DNA of 64,000 bases, taken from contig NZ_AP022618.1 in the NCBI RefSeq assembly GCF_010731615.1, positions 3,720,001-3,784,000 of the forward strand, written 5' to 3'. This document shows, one piece after another, positions 43,070 through 51,149 of this stretch. A program made the position numbers and the translations under genes. The DNA comes from Mycolicibacterium insubricum. Lineage in GTDB: Bacteria; Actinomycetota; Actinomycetes; Mycobacteriales; Mycobacteriaceae. Position 1 is the stretch's first letter. Each line of letters opens with the position of its first letter. The notes beneath the pieces were generated by a model, which searched no databases, was not told the DNA's origin, and saw nothing but the letters and a program-made list of their open reading frames with translations.

Positions 43070-44224
43070 ATGACCACCACCGCGGTCACCTCGACCACCG
43101 ACCGGGTCACCCCCACCGAGCGCATCCCGGTGCGCTGCGTGGACTCCGATGTCCACCCGGTGCCGCGACGCGGAGAGATGGTCGGCTACATCCCCGAGCC
43201 GTGGCGCAGCAAGTACTTCCTGTCCCACCGCGTCGGGGAACAGATCTTCTACGACGCCCCCGACTACGCGCACTCCTACGCCATGCGGGTGGACTCCTTC
43301 CCCGCCGACGGCGAGTTCGCCTGCAGCGACCCCGATCTGGCGCTCAAGCAGCTGATCATGGAGGCCGGATCCGACATCGCGATCCTGGAACCCATCCATG
43401 GCGAGATGCGCATTCCCGAGGCCACCTCCGCCTTCTGTACCGCCACCAACCTGTGGCTGGCCAACCACTGGCTCGACGACCACAACAACTGGCACCAGCG
43501 CTGGCGCGGCTCGATCTGCGTGGCCATCGAGGAGCCCGCCGCCGCAGCCGCCGAGATCGACTCCTGGGCGCAGCACCCGTACATGTCGCAGATCCTGATC
43601 AAGGCCGAGCCCCGCCCGTCCTGGGGCGACCCGCGCTACGACCCGGTGTGGGCCGCGGCCACCAAACACGACCTGCCGATCAGCTGTCACCTGGCCCGCG
43701 GTCAGTTCGAGACGCTGCCGATCCCGCCGGTCGGGTTCCCCAGCTACAACCACGACTTCATGTGCAGCTACTCGCTGCTGGCCGCCAACCAGGTGATGTC
43801 GCTGATCTTCGACGGCGTCTTCGACCGCTTCCCGGCCCTGCGCGTGGTGTTCATCGAGCACGCGTTCACCTGGATCCTGCCGCTGATGTGGCGGATGGAC
43901 GCCATCTACGACGCCCGCAAGGGCTTCATGGACATCAAGCGCAAGCCCAGCGAATACGTCAAGGAACACATCAAGTTCACCACCCAGCCGCTGGACTACC
44001 CCGAGGACAAGACCGAACTCACCCGGGCGTTCGAGTGGATGGACTGCGAGAAGATCCTGCTCTACTCCAGCGACTACCCGCACTGGACGTTCGACGACCC
44101 GCGCTGGCTGGTCAAGCACCTGCCCGAACACGCCCGCGAGGCGGTCATGTTCAAAAACGGCATCGAGACCTACCACCTGCCCGACACCGTGCCCGCCCTC
44201 GAAGGACAAGTGAGAGTCTTCTGA
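43070..44224 (+). CDS. amidohydrolase-family protein (paralogue)
   Basis: A 384-residue relative of the previous protein with the standard family start CVDSDVHPVPRRG (residues 24-36), then DLPISCHLARGQ (about 205), FPALRVVFIEHAFTWILPLMWRMD (about 257) and ILLYSSDYPHWTF (about 330). AGGAAGGGG precedes the ATG at 43070. The pair could form a heteromer. Together with the downstream Rieske protein it recalls small gene sets that degrade aromatic or terpenoid acids in mycobacteria. Confidence 0.85.
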   Translation: MTTTAVTSTTDRVTPTERIPVRCVDSDVHPVPRRGEMVGYIPEPWRSKYFLSHRVGEQIFYDAPDYAHSYAMRVDSFPADGEFACSDPDLALKQLIMEAGSDIAILEPIHGEMRIPEATSAFCTATNLWLANHWLDDHNNWHQRWRGSICVAIEEPAAAAAEIDSWAQHPYMSQILIKAEPRPSWGDPRYDPVWAAATKHDLPISCHLARGQFETLPIPPVGFPSYNHDFMCSYSLLAANQVMSLIFDGVFDRFPALRVVFIEHAFTWILPLMWRMDAIYDARKGFMDIKRKPSEYVKEHIKFTTQPLDYPEDKTELTRAFEWMDCEKILLYSSDYPHWTFDDPRWLVKHLPEHAREAVMFKNGIETYHLPDTVPALEGQVRVF

Positions 44225-44226
44225 CC

Positions 44227-44619
44227 GTGAGCAACGATCCCAAGGAGCCTCGGCTCGCTCAGGGCCGCGAACACATCGTGGCCACCGTCGACGAAATCCC
44301 GCCCGGCACACACAAGCTCGTGCCGATCGGCCGCCACGGTGTGGGTGTTTACAACGTCAACGGCACGTTCTACGCGATCGCCAACTACTGCCCACACGAG
44401 GGTGGACCGCTGTGCTCCGGGCGCGCCCGCGGCCGCAATATCGTCGACGAGAGCGTGCCCGGCGACGCGGTGATGGTCCGCGATCTCGAGTTCATCTACT
44501 GCCCGTGGCACCAATGGGGTTTCGAACTGGCCACCGGCACCACCGCGGTGAAGCCGGAGTGGAGCATCCGTACCTATCCGGTCCGGGTCGTCGACAACGA
44601 CGTCCTGGTCCAGGCCTGA
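44227..44619 (+). CDS. Rieske [2Fe-2S] ferredoxin-like protein
   Basis: A 130-residue single-domain protein. The cluster ligands are CPHEGGPL (C-x-H, near residue 59) and YCPWHQWGF (C-x2-H, near 97), with an insert of about 30 residues between them (GRARGRNIVDESVPGDAV). It begins at a GTG 2 nt after the amidohydrolase stop. Small Rieske proteins pass electrons to oxygenases; none of the classical alpha/beta oxygenase type is adjacent, so it may serve the P450, or the amidohydrolases may act with it as a metal-enzyme system. Confidence 0.83.
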   Translation: MSNDPKEPRLAQGREHIVATVDEIPPGTHKLVPIGRHGVGVYNVNGTFYAIANYCPHEGGPLCSGRARGRNIVDESVPGDAVMVRDLEFIYCPWHQWGFELATGTTAVKPEWSIRTYPVRVVDNDVLVQA

Positions 44620-44633
44620 GCGAAGGGATATCC

Positions 44634-45524
44634 GTGGCCATCGACCTCAAAGAGGGTGAGCAGGTTTTGGAGATCAACGGCGGCAACGTCGTCTACGAGA
44701 TCCTGGGCAAGGAAGGCGAATTCATCGCCCTGACACCCGGCGGCCGGTTCAGCAAGGACATTCCGGGGCTGCGTCCGCTGGCCGAGGCACTGGTGGCCGG
44801 CGGCTACCGGGTGCTGCTGTGGGACCGCCCCAACTGCGGCAAATCCGACGTGCAGTTCTACGGGCAGAGCGAATCTCACATGCGCGCGGAAACCCTGCAC
44901 GCGTTGATCACCGAGCTGGGCATCGGACCGTGCATCCTGGCCGGCGGCTCCGGCGGTGCCCGCGACTCCATGCTGACCACCATGCTGTACCCGGGGATGG
45001 TCACCAAGCTGGTGGTGTGGAACATCGTCGGCGGCGTGTACGGGTCGTTCGTCCTGGGGTCCTACTACATCGTGCCGAGCATCCTGGCCGTGCGCGGCGG
45101 AGGCATGAAGGACGTCGTCAAGATCGGTGAGTGGAAAGAACGCATCGCCGAGAACCCCGACAACCAGACCCGCATCCTCGGTCAGGATCCGGACGAATTC
45201 CTGAAGCTGATGCTGCGCTGGCTCAACGCGTTCGTGCCCAAGCCCGGCCAGACCATTCCCGGGGTCGAGGACGAACTGTTCGACAACATCACGGTGCCGA
45301 CCCTCATCATCCGGGGTGGGGAGAACGACATGGACCACCCCAAGCGCACGTCGCTGGAGATCAGCTGCCTGATCAAGGGCTCCACCCTGATCGACCCGCC
45401 GTGGCCGGAGGACGCCTGGGAGCGCGCCGGTGAGGACCGCGCGTCGGGGAAGGTCAAGCAATTCAACATGTTCGACACCTGGGTGCAGGCCGCGCCGGCC
45501 ATCCTGGAATTCCTGGGCCGCTGA
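44634..45524 (+). CDS. alpha/beta hydrolase
   Basis: A 296-residue alpha/beta-fold protein. Strand-turn segment IALTPGGRFSKD (near 31-42) has TPGG where the family usually has HGGxx; nucleophile elbow is GGSGGARDS (Ser about 107); the acid and His are probably in PTLIIRGGENDMDHPKRT. The GTG at 44634 has GAAGGGA 5 nt upstream. It is co-directional with the Rieske gene. A C-C or ester hydrolase role in the same pathway is likely; the altered oxyanion motif is unusual. Confidence 0.8.
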   Translation: MAIDLKEGEQVLEINGGNVVYEILGKEGEFIALTPGGRFSKDIPGLRPLAEALVAGGYRVLLWDRPNCGKSDVQFYGQSESHMRAETLHALITELGIGPCILAGGSGGARDSMLTTMLYPGMVTKLVVWNIVGGVYGSFVLGSYYIVPSILAVRGGGMKDVVKIGEWKERIAENPDNQTRILGQDPDEFLKLMLRWLNAFVPKPGQTIPGVEDELFDNITVPTLIIRGGENDMDHPKRTSLEISCLIKGSTLIDPPWPEDAWERAGEDRASGKVKQFNMFDTWVQAAPAILEFLGR

Positions 45525-45538
45525 TGCGCCCCTCCCCT

Positions 45539-46012
45539 TCAGGCGATGCGGATATGGATCTCGGCGTTGGTCGCCGATTCCAGCGCGGTGTGAATCCGGC
45601 TCTCCGGGATCCGCGCCACGTCGTCGCGGCGCAACGTGACGGTGATGATGTCCCAGCCCAGCTCCCCCGGCACCCGCTGGATGTCGCCGCCGATGCCGAA
45701 ACCGGCCAGCACGCCGGCGGCGTCCTCATCGGTGCCGTGACTGACGAAGGTCAGAACGCCGGCCACCGGATCGGTGCCGAACACGTTGGCGCACATGGCC
45801 ATCGCGGTCGCCTGCAGGGCATCGGCGTCGGCGCCGGTCATCAGCAGTTCGACCTCACGTCGGCTCGGCGGCATGGCGGCCAGGTTGTTGTCGATCAGTT
45901 CCAGTCCCGCCGCCGCGGCCGATGCGGCCAGATCGGCTTGGCGGGCGGTCAACTGTTCGGGCGTCAATGCACCCGTCGGGTCGACCTTCACCCGCACCAC
46001 AGCTGTTCTCAC
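45539..46012 (-). CDS. conserved hypothetical protein
   Basis: About 157 residues with no recognised domain: beta-rich, TAVVRVKVDPTGALTPEQLT near the start, then ELIDNNLAAMPPSRREVELL and LGWDIITVTLRRDDVARIPESRI (by position). It is alone on the minus strand in the middle of a plus-strand operon and shares a divergent promoter with the NuoF-like gene. Start could be GTG at 46012 or at 46030. Function cannot be assigned. Confidence 0.6.
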   Translation of the reverse strand: MRTAVVRVKVDPTGALTPEQLTARQADLAASAAAAGLELIDNNLAAMPPSRREVELLMTGADADALQATAMAMCANVFGTDPVAGVLTFVSHGTDEDAAGVLAGFGIGGDIQRVPGELGWDIITVTLRRDDVARIPESRIHTALESATNAEIHIRIA

Positions 46013-46059
46013 GAATTTCAGCCTAGCCACGGCCGGGCACCGGTTCGCAGGAGGTATTC

Positions 46060-47355
46060 ATGACCGCCCACGCCGACACCGCGCGACTGTCCGTCGTGGG
46101 CTGGCCCGGCCTGCAGGCCCGGCTGCTGCGCACCGATCCGGGCACCGAGTCACTGGCCGACTACACCGCCGCCGGCGGGTACCGACCCCTCGGTGACGCC
46201 GACACGCTGCTTACCGAGGTCACCGCGGCCGGTGTCCAGGGCCGCGGTGGTGCCGCGTTCCCTCTCGGGGTGAAGTTGGCCACCGTGCGGACCTCGCACC
46301 GGGCCGGCTGGGACACCGTCGTGCTGGCCAACGGCGAAGAGGGCGAGCCCGCCTCGGTCAAGGACCGCTGGCTGATGCGGAACCGTCCGCATCTGGTGCT
46401 CGACGGGCTGCGGCTGGCCGCGCACCTGGTCGGCGCCCGGCACGCCCACGTGTACGTCTCCGATCCCGCCGCGGCGGCTGCGGTCAGCGCCGCACTGACC
46501 GAGCTCGGCCCCGACGCGCTGGGCGACGTGTCGGTGAGCCTGCGCGTGGTGGATCCGGGCTATGTGGCCGGTGAGGAGACCGCAGCGGTGCGGGCCATCA
46601 ACGGCGGTCCGGCCAAACCCAGCGACAAGCCGCCGAGGCCCTTCCTGGAGGGCATCGGCGGGCTGCCCACCCTGGTCAGCAATGTGGAGACGCTGGCGAA
46701 CCTGCCCTATATCGCCGCCCACGGCGCCGCGGACTACCGCTCCGTCGGCACCGACGCCAGCCCGGGCAGCTTCCTGGCCACCATCACCGTCGCCGGACGC
46801 GATCCGGTCCTCTACGAACTGCCGCACGGAATCGGCGTCGCCGAACTGCTCGCGCACCACGGTGTTGCAGGCGATTCCGTTCGCGGGGCACTGCTCGGCG
46901 GCTATTTCGCCGGGCTGGTCAACCGCGAGGTGCTCGACGCGACCGTCGACCACGCCGGGTTCGCCGCGATCGGCAGCGGCCTGGGCTGCGGCGCCATCGC
47001 ACTGATCACCGACGAATGCCCGGTGGCGGTGGCGGCCTCGGTGCTGGAGTACTTCGGCCGGGAGAACGCCGGCCAGTGCGGCTCGTGTTTCAACGGCACC
47101 GCGGCGATGGCCGCAGTCGCAGTCGCGCTGCGCGAGCACACCGCCGACGCCGAGGACCTGGCGCGACTGCGCCGCTGGTCCCAGGTGCTGCGCGGCCGGG
47201 GCGCCTGCGGCACCCTGGACGCGGCCACCAACATCGCCGCCAGCCTGCTGAACAAATTCGGCGCCGACGTCGACGCACACCTGGGGAACAGCTGCGCGGT
47301 GTGCGCCGCGGGTGCCTATGTCGCCGAGCGGCCGTTTGAGGTGGAGGCGCGATGA
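46060..47355 (+). CDS. NuoF-like NADH dehydrogenase flavoprotein (stand-alone)
   Basis: A 431-residue protein with the FMN/NADH-binding motif GRGGAAFPLGVK (about 59-70), GEEGEPASVKDRW (about 91), GYVAGEETAAVRAINGG (about 168-184), an SLBB-type segment and the C-terminal cluster region GQCGSCFNGT (about 337-346) with CGTLDAATNI and CAVCAAGAY. This is the complex I 51-kDa architecture, but no nuoE, nuoG or membrane subunits are present. GGAGG precedes the ATG at 46060. A ferredoxin follows 106 bp later, so the likely role is an NADH:ferredoxin reductase for the P450s. Confidence 0.85.
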   Translation: MTAHADTARLSVVGWPGLQARLLRTDPGTESLADYTAAGGYRPLGDADTLLTEVTAAGVQGRGGAAFPLGVKLATVRTSHRAGWDTVVLANGEEGEPASVKDRWLMRNRPHLVLDGLRLAAHLVGARHAHVYVSDPAAAAAVSAALTELGPDALGDVSVSLRVVDPGYVAGEETAAVRAINGGPAKPSDKPPRPFLEGIGGLPTLVSNVETLANLPYIAAHGAADYRSVGTDASPGSFLATITVAGRDPVLYELPHGIGVAELLAHHGVAGDSVRGALLGGYFAGLVNREVLDATVDHAGFAAIGSGLGCGAIALITDECPVAVAASVLEYFGRENAGQCGSCFNGTAAMAAVAVALREHTADAEDLARLRRWSQVLRGRGACGTLDAATNIAASLLNKFGADVDAHLGNSCAVCAAGAYVAERPFEVEAR

Positions 47356-47460
47356 GGAGCGAGCGCAGCGAAGCAAGCGAGCGATCGAATCGCCAGGAAG
47401 CCCCCGATGAGGAGCGAGCGCAGCGAAGCAAGCGAGCGATCGAATCGCCAGGAGGCCCCC
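47351..47460. repeat. tandem 55-bp repeat (two copies) joining NuoF-like and ferredoxin genes
   Basis: Copies 47351-47405 and 47406-47460 are identical except one base (AAGCCCCC versus AGGCCCCC). Each starts GATGAGGAGCGAGCGCAGCG and belongs to the GAGCG-type repeat family. An ORF of 37 codons (MRSERSEASERS...) begins with ATG at 47352, overlapping the NuoF stop, and ends with TGA at 47463-47465, overlapping the ferredoxin ATG. It may couple translation of the two genes or be accidental. Confidence 0.85.
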
Positions 47461-47461
47461 G

Positions 47462-47776
47462 ATGAGTGAACAGATGCGGATCAAGTTGGATCGCACGCTG
47501 TGCGACGGGTTCGGGATCTGCGCCCGGCACGCCCCGAAGTACTTCTCCCTCGACGACTGGGGTTATGCAGTCCTGGTCGGCAACGGCATCATTGGGCCGG
47601 AGGATCGCGACGACGTACTGCGCGCGCTGATGGACTGCCCCATCCACGCCATCATGGAAGTCGACGAGCGACGGCCCGACGATCCACCGCCGCCGTCGTC
47701 ACAGACCGGTGACCCGGATCCCGCCGAACATCTGAAAGTCGATCACAACGAGGCCGAGTGGGGGTTTACCCGGTGA
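47462..47776 (+). CDS. single-cluster ferredoxin (CxxFxxC type) with C-terminal extension
   Basis: A 104-residue protein. Cys14-x2-Phe17-x2-Cys20 and Cys59-Pro mark a P450-type ferredoxin in which the fourth ligand position is Phe. The ligand-deficient pattern implies a [3Fe-4S] or altered cluster. Residues 70-104 are a Pro/Asp-rich extension (DDPPPPSSQTGDPDP region) not found in the other two ferredoxins here. It lies between the NuoF-like protein and the thiolase fusion and overlaps the latter by 4 nt (GTGA). Confidence 0.87.
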   Translation: MSEQMRIKLDRTLCDGFGICARHAPKYFSLDDWGYAVLVGNGIIGPEDRDDVLRALMDCPIHAIMEVDERRPDDPPPPSSQTGDPDPAEHLKVDHNEAEWGFTR

Positions 47777-49440
47777 GTCAACGAATTCTGCTGCCGCAGC
47801 TGACATTCGACAACGAGTTCTTCTGGAAGTCCGGCGAGGACGGCAAGCTGCGGATCCAGGAATGCCGGGCGTGCTCGGCGCTGATCCACCCGCCCCAGCC
47901 GATCTGCCGGTACTGCCGCAGCCACGACATGGGTGTGCGGGAGGTCTCCGGGCGCGCGGTGCTGTCGGCGTTCACCGTCAACGAGCGCTTCGCCATTCCC
48001 GGTCTGAAACCGCCATACGTGATCGCCCAGGTGGCCATCGAGGAGGACCCGCGGGTCCGGTTGACCACCAACATCATCGGCGAGGATCCCTCCGGAACCT
48101 TCGACGGTGCCGGGCTGGAGATCGGCCAGATCGTCGAGGTGTTCTTCCAGCAGTACGAGGACGTCTGGCTGCCGCTGTTCAAACCGGTCAGCCCGGTTGA
48201 GCACGGGGCGCTGCCGGTCGACGAGATCGCGCCGACCGACTTCGCCAAACACGTGCGCCCGATGCTGACCCGCAAGAAGTTCGAGGACAGCGCCGCGATC
48301 ACCGGTATCGGCGCCTCGAAGATGGGCCGCCGGCTGATGGTGCCGCCGCTGTCGCTGACCATCGAGGCGTGTGAGGCCGCGGTCGCCGATGCCGGGTTGA
48401 CCCTCGATGACATCGACGGCATGTCCACCTACCCGTCGATGGACGCCGTCGGGATGGGCGAGGGCGGCGTCACCGTGCTGGAGGGCGCCCTGGGCATCAA
48501 GCCCACCTGGATCAACGGCGGCATGGACACCTTCGGTCCGGGCGGGTCGGTGATCGCCGCGGTGATGGCGGTGGCGACCGGGATGGCCAAACACGTGCTG
48601 TGCTTCCGCACCCTGTGGGAGGCCACCTATCAGGCACTGGCCAAGGAGGGCAAGGTTTCTCCGCCCGGTGGCCCGCGCTCGAACAGCTACCAGCTGCCGT
48701 TCGGGGCGATGTCGGCCGCGCACACCCTGGCGCTCAACGCCCAGCGGCATTTCCACCGCTACGGCACCACCCGGGAGACCCTGGGCTGGATCGCGCTGAA
48801 CCAGCGGGCCAACGCCGCGCTGAATCCGACGGCGATCTACCGGGATCCGATGACCATGGAGGACTACCTGTCGGCCCGGATGATCACCACGCCGTTCGGC
48901 CTCTACGACTGCGACGTGCCGTGCGACGGCGCGGTGGCCGTCGTGGTCTCGGCGGTGGACGCGGCCGCCGACCTGGCCAAGCCGCCGGTGCGGATCGAGG
49001 CCGTCGGCACCCAGATCATCGAGCGCACCGACTGGGACCAGACCACACTGACCCACGAGCCGCAGGTGCTGGGCCAGGCCGCGCACCTGTGGACGCGCAC
49101 CAACCTACGGCCTGCCGACGTCGACGTCGCCCAGCTCTATGACGGGTTCACCTTCAATTGCCTGTCCTGGCTGGAGGCGCTGGGCTTCTGCGGCATCGGC
49201 GAAGCCAAGGATTTCCTGGACGGCGGTACCAATATCGCCCGCGACGGGGTGATCCCGGTCAACACCCACGGCGGCCAGCTCTCCCACGGCCGTACCCACG
49301 GCATGGGCCTGATCCACGAGGCCGTCACCCAGCTGCGCGGCGAGGCCGGCGAGCGTCAGGTGCCCAATGCCAAAGTGGCGGTGGCCTCCTCGGGCGGTCT
49401 GACACCCAGCGGGGTCATGCTGCTGCGGTCCGACTCGTAA
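47773..49440 (+). CDS. DUF35 (Zn ribbon/OB-fold)-thiolase-like fusion, probable retro-aldolase
   Basis: A 555-residue fusion. Residues 1-165 are a DUF35 domain: zinc ribbon C31-x2-C34 and C45-x2-C48, followed by an OB-fold (VLSAFTVNERFAIPGLKPPY). Residues about 175-555 are thiolase-like: GIGASKMGRRLMVPPLSLTIEA (start), TLALNAQRHFHRYGTT (middle), LYDGFTFNCLSWLEALGFCG and HGGQLSHGRTHGMG (end). The usual active-site Cys is absent: the segment reads INGGMDTFGPGGS. This combination is that of the Ltp2-ChsH2 aldolase of steroid side-chain degradation, but the two proteins are here one polypeptide. It would remove a short side chain by retro-aldol cleavage. GTG at 47773 overlaps the ferredoxin stop. 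Confidence 0.85.
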   Translation: MSQRILLPQLTFDNEFFWKSGEDGKLRIQECRACSALIHPPQPICRYCRSHDMGVREVSGRAVLSAFTVNERFAIPGLKPPYVIAQVAIEEDPRVRLTTNIIGEDPSGTFDGAGLEIGQIVEVFFQQYEDVWLPLFKPVSPVEHGALPVDEIAPTDFAKHVRPMLTRKKFEDSAAITGIGASKMGRRLMVPPLSLTIEACEAAVADAGLTLDDIDGMSTYPSMDAVGMGEGGVTVLEGALGIKPTWINGGMDTFGPGGSVIAAVMAVATGMAKHVLCFRTLWEATYQALAKEGKVSPPGGPRSNSYQLPFGAMSAAHTLALNAQRHFHRYGTTRETLGWIALNQRANAALNPTAIYRDPMTMEDYLSARMITTPFGLYDCDVPCDGAVAVVVSAVDAAADLAKPPVRIEAVGTQIIERTDWDQTTLTHEPQVLGQAAHLWTRTNLRPADVDVAQLYDGFTFNCLSWLEALGFCGIGEAKDFLDGGTNIARDGVIPVNTHGGQLSHGRTHGMGLIHEAVTQLRGEAGERQVPNAKVAVASSGGLTPSGVMLLRSDS

Positions 49441-50315
49441 TGACCGACCGGCCCGCGGTGGCCGTCGAACCGGCGCCGAGGGTGACACTGGTCGACGGGG
49501 TCCCGATGTCCGGGGTGCTTGCGGCGGTTCCCGCGCCGCGCGCGACGATCGTGGCGCTGCACGGCGGTGCGACGACCGCCGCGTACTTCCATCCGCCCGG
49601 GCATCCGGAGTTGTCCCTGCCGCGCCTGGGTGCCGCGGCCGGGTTCACCGTGCTTGCGCTGGACCGACCCGGTTTCGGCGCATCGGGTGCCTTCGCCTCC
49701 GAATTCGACGACACCACCCGGCGGGTGGACATGGTCTACCGGGCGATCGACACGATCCTCGGTGACCGCGACCGCGGCGCCGGACTGTTCCTGCTGGCGC
49801 ACTCCAACGGCAGCGAGCTGGTGCTGCGGATGGCCGGCGAGCATCCGCAGGGCGACACTCTCCTCGGTATCGAGATCTCCGGTACCGGTGTCGAGCAGCA
49901 GCCGAACGCCCGCGCGATCCTGGCCGGCGCCACCGCCGAGCGGATCCCGACCGGATTGCGGGAACTGCTGTGGGAGCCCGCCGAGCTGTATCCGGACCGG
50001 GTGGCCGGCGCCGTGCGGATCACCGGCGGCCCGATCTCCCCCGGCTACGAGGCCACCCTGGTCAGCAGTTGGGGCGAGACGTTCCCCCGGCTGGCCGGTG
50101 CGGTCCGGGTGCCCGTGCGCTACAGCCTCGGCGAACACGAACGGGTTTGGCGCAACGACGATTCCGCCATGGCCGAGGTCGCCGCGCTGTTCGGCAACGC
50201 CCCGCGTGTGACGGTGGCCCGCCACCGGAATGCCGGGCACAACCTGAGCCTGGGACACACCGCGGCCGACTATCACCAGAGCGTACTGTCGTACATACAG
50301 GAATGCATTCAGTAA
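49440..50315 (+). CDS. alpha/beta hydrolase
   Basis: A 291-residue hydrolase: VALHGGATTAAYF (oxyanion region, about 38-50), LDRPGFGASG, nucleophile elbow AHSNGSE (Ser about 122), and the C-terminal NAGHNLSLG (His about 264). ATG overlaps the previous stop codon (TAATG), so it is translationally coupled to the DUF35-thiolase fusion. It may hydrolyse a lactone or thioester produced there. No further specificity visible. Confidence 0.83.
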   Translation: MTDRPAVAVEPAPRVTLVDGVPMSGVLAAVPAPRATIVALHGGATTAAYFHPPGHPELSLPRLGAAAGFTVLALDRPGFGASGAFASEFDDTTRRVDMVYRAIDTILGDRDRGAGLFLLAHSNGSELVLRMAGEHPQGDTLLGIEISGTGVEQQPNARAILAGATAERIPTGLRELLWEPAELYPDRVAGAVRITGGPISPGYEATLVSSWGETFPRLAGAVRVPVRYSLGEHERVWRNDDSAMAEVAALFGNAPRVTVARHRNAGHNLSLGHTAADYHQSVLSYIQECIQ

Positions 50316-50333
50316 GAGGGCTAGGGAGGCCAC

Positions 50334-51149
50334 GTGACACGAGTCGGATTCATCGGACTGGGCAGCCAGGGCGGGCCGATGGCCCGGGCGATCGTCGAGG
50401 CGGGTATCCCGACGACGCTGTGGGCGCGCCGCCCCGAGTCGCTGGAACCCTACGCCGACACCGCCGCGACCTACGCCGAGACCCCCGCGGCACTGGCCGC
50501 CGCCAGCGACGTGGTCTGCCTGTGCGTGGTGGGTGACGACGACGTCCGCGAACTCGTCTACGGCGGCCTGCTGGACGCGATGACCGAGGGCTCGACCCTG
50601 GTCATCCACAGCACCGTTCATCCCGACACCTGCCGCGAGTTGGCCGAACGCGCCGAGGCAAAGGGCGTATCGGTGCTCGACGCGCCGGTGTCCGGCGGCG
50701 GCCCCGCGGCCGCGGCCGGCACGCTGCTGGTGATGGTGGGCGGCGACGAGGCGGCACTGGTCCGGGTCCGCCCGGTCTTCGAGACCTACGCCAACCCGAT
50801 CGTCCACTTGGGCCCGGTGGGCGCCGGCCAGATCACCAAGATCCTCAACAACCTGCTGTTCAGCGCCAACCTGGGTGCGGCGATCTCGATGCTCGAGCTC
50901 GGCGAGTCCCTGGGCGTGCCCCGGGACAAGGCCTGCCAGGTGATGACCAGCGGTTCGGCCAACAGTCGCGCGCTCGGTTCGATCGCCGCGTTCGGCGGCA
51001 CCCTCGACGCGCTGGCGCCAATCGCCGGGGCGCTGCTGCAGAAGGACGTTCGGCTGGCGGCCAGCCTGGCCGATGCCGCGGGCGCCCCGCAGGGCAAGGT
51101 CTTCCACGCCGCCGATGCCGCCCTGGATTCGATGGGCCATCCCCGGTGA
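50334..51149 (+). CDS. NAD(P)-dependent beta-hydroxyacid dehydrogenase (3-hydroxyisobutyrate dehydrogenase family)
   Basis: A 271-residue enzyme: GxGxxG in VGFIGLGSQGGPMARAI (residues 3-19), active-site segment DAPVSGGGPAAAAGTL (about 120), and catalytic Lys in GAGQITKILNNLLF (about 163-176). GTG at 50334 follows GGGAGG. The next gene is a paralogue; both act on a 3-hydroxy acid or branched semialdehyde. The family is typical of branched-chain or glyoxylate pathways, but in this cluster a ring-cleavage fragment is a likely substrate. Confidence 0.86.
   Translation: MTRVGFIGLGSQGGPMARAIVEAGIPTTLWARRPESLEPYADTAATYAETPAALAAASDVVCLCVVGDDDVRELVYGGLLDAMTEGSTLVIHSTVHPDTCRELAERAEAKGVSVLDAPVSGGGPAAAAGTLLVMVGGDEAALVRVRPVFETYANPIVHLGPVGAGQITKILNNLLFSANLGAAISMLELGESLGVPRDKACQVMTSGSANSRALGSIAAFGGTLDALAPIAGALLQKDVRLAASLADAAGAPQGKVFHAADAALDSMGHPR

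Noticed and set aside
45539..46030. The lone minus-strand gene as antisense noise within the plus-strand operon
   Set aside because: Not rejected as a gene: its codon bias and divergent promoter fit a real CDS, but without a recognised domain the function stays open.
49356..51140. 594-codon minus-strand open frame opposite the hydrolase and dehydrogenase genes
   Set aside because: Composition of a codon-shadow; plus-strand genes have catalytic motifs, ribosome sites and stop-start overlaps.
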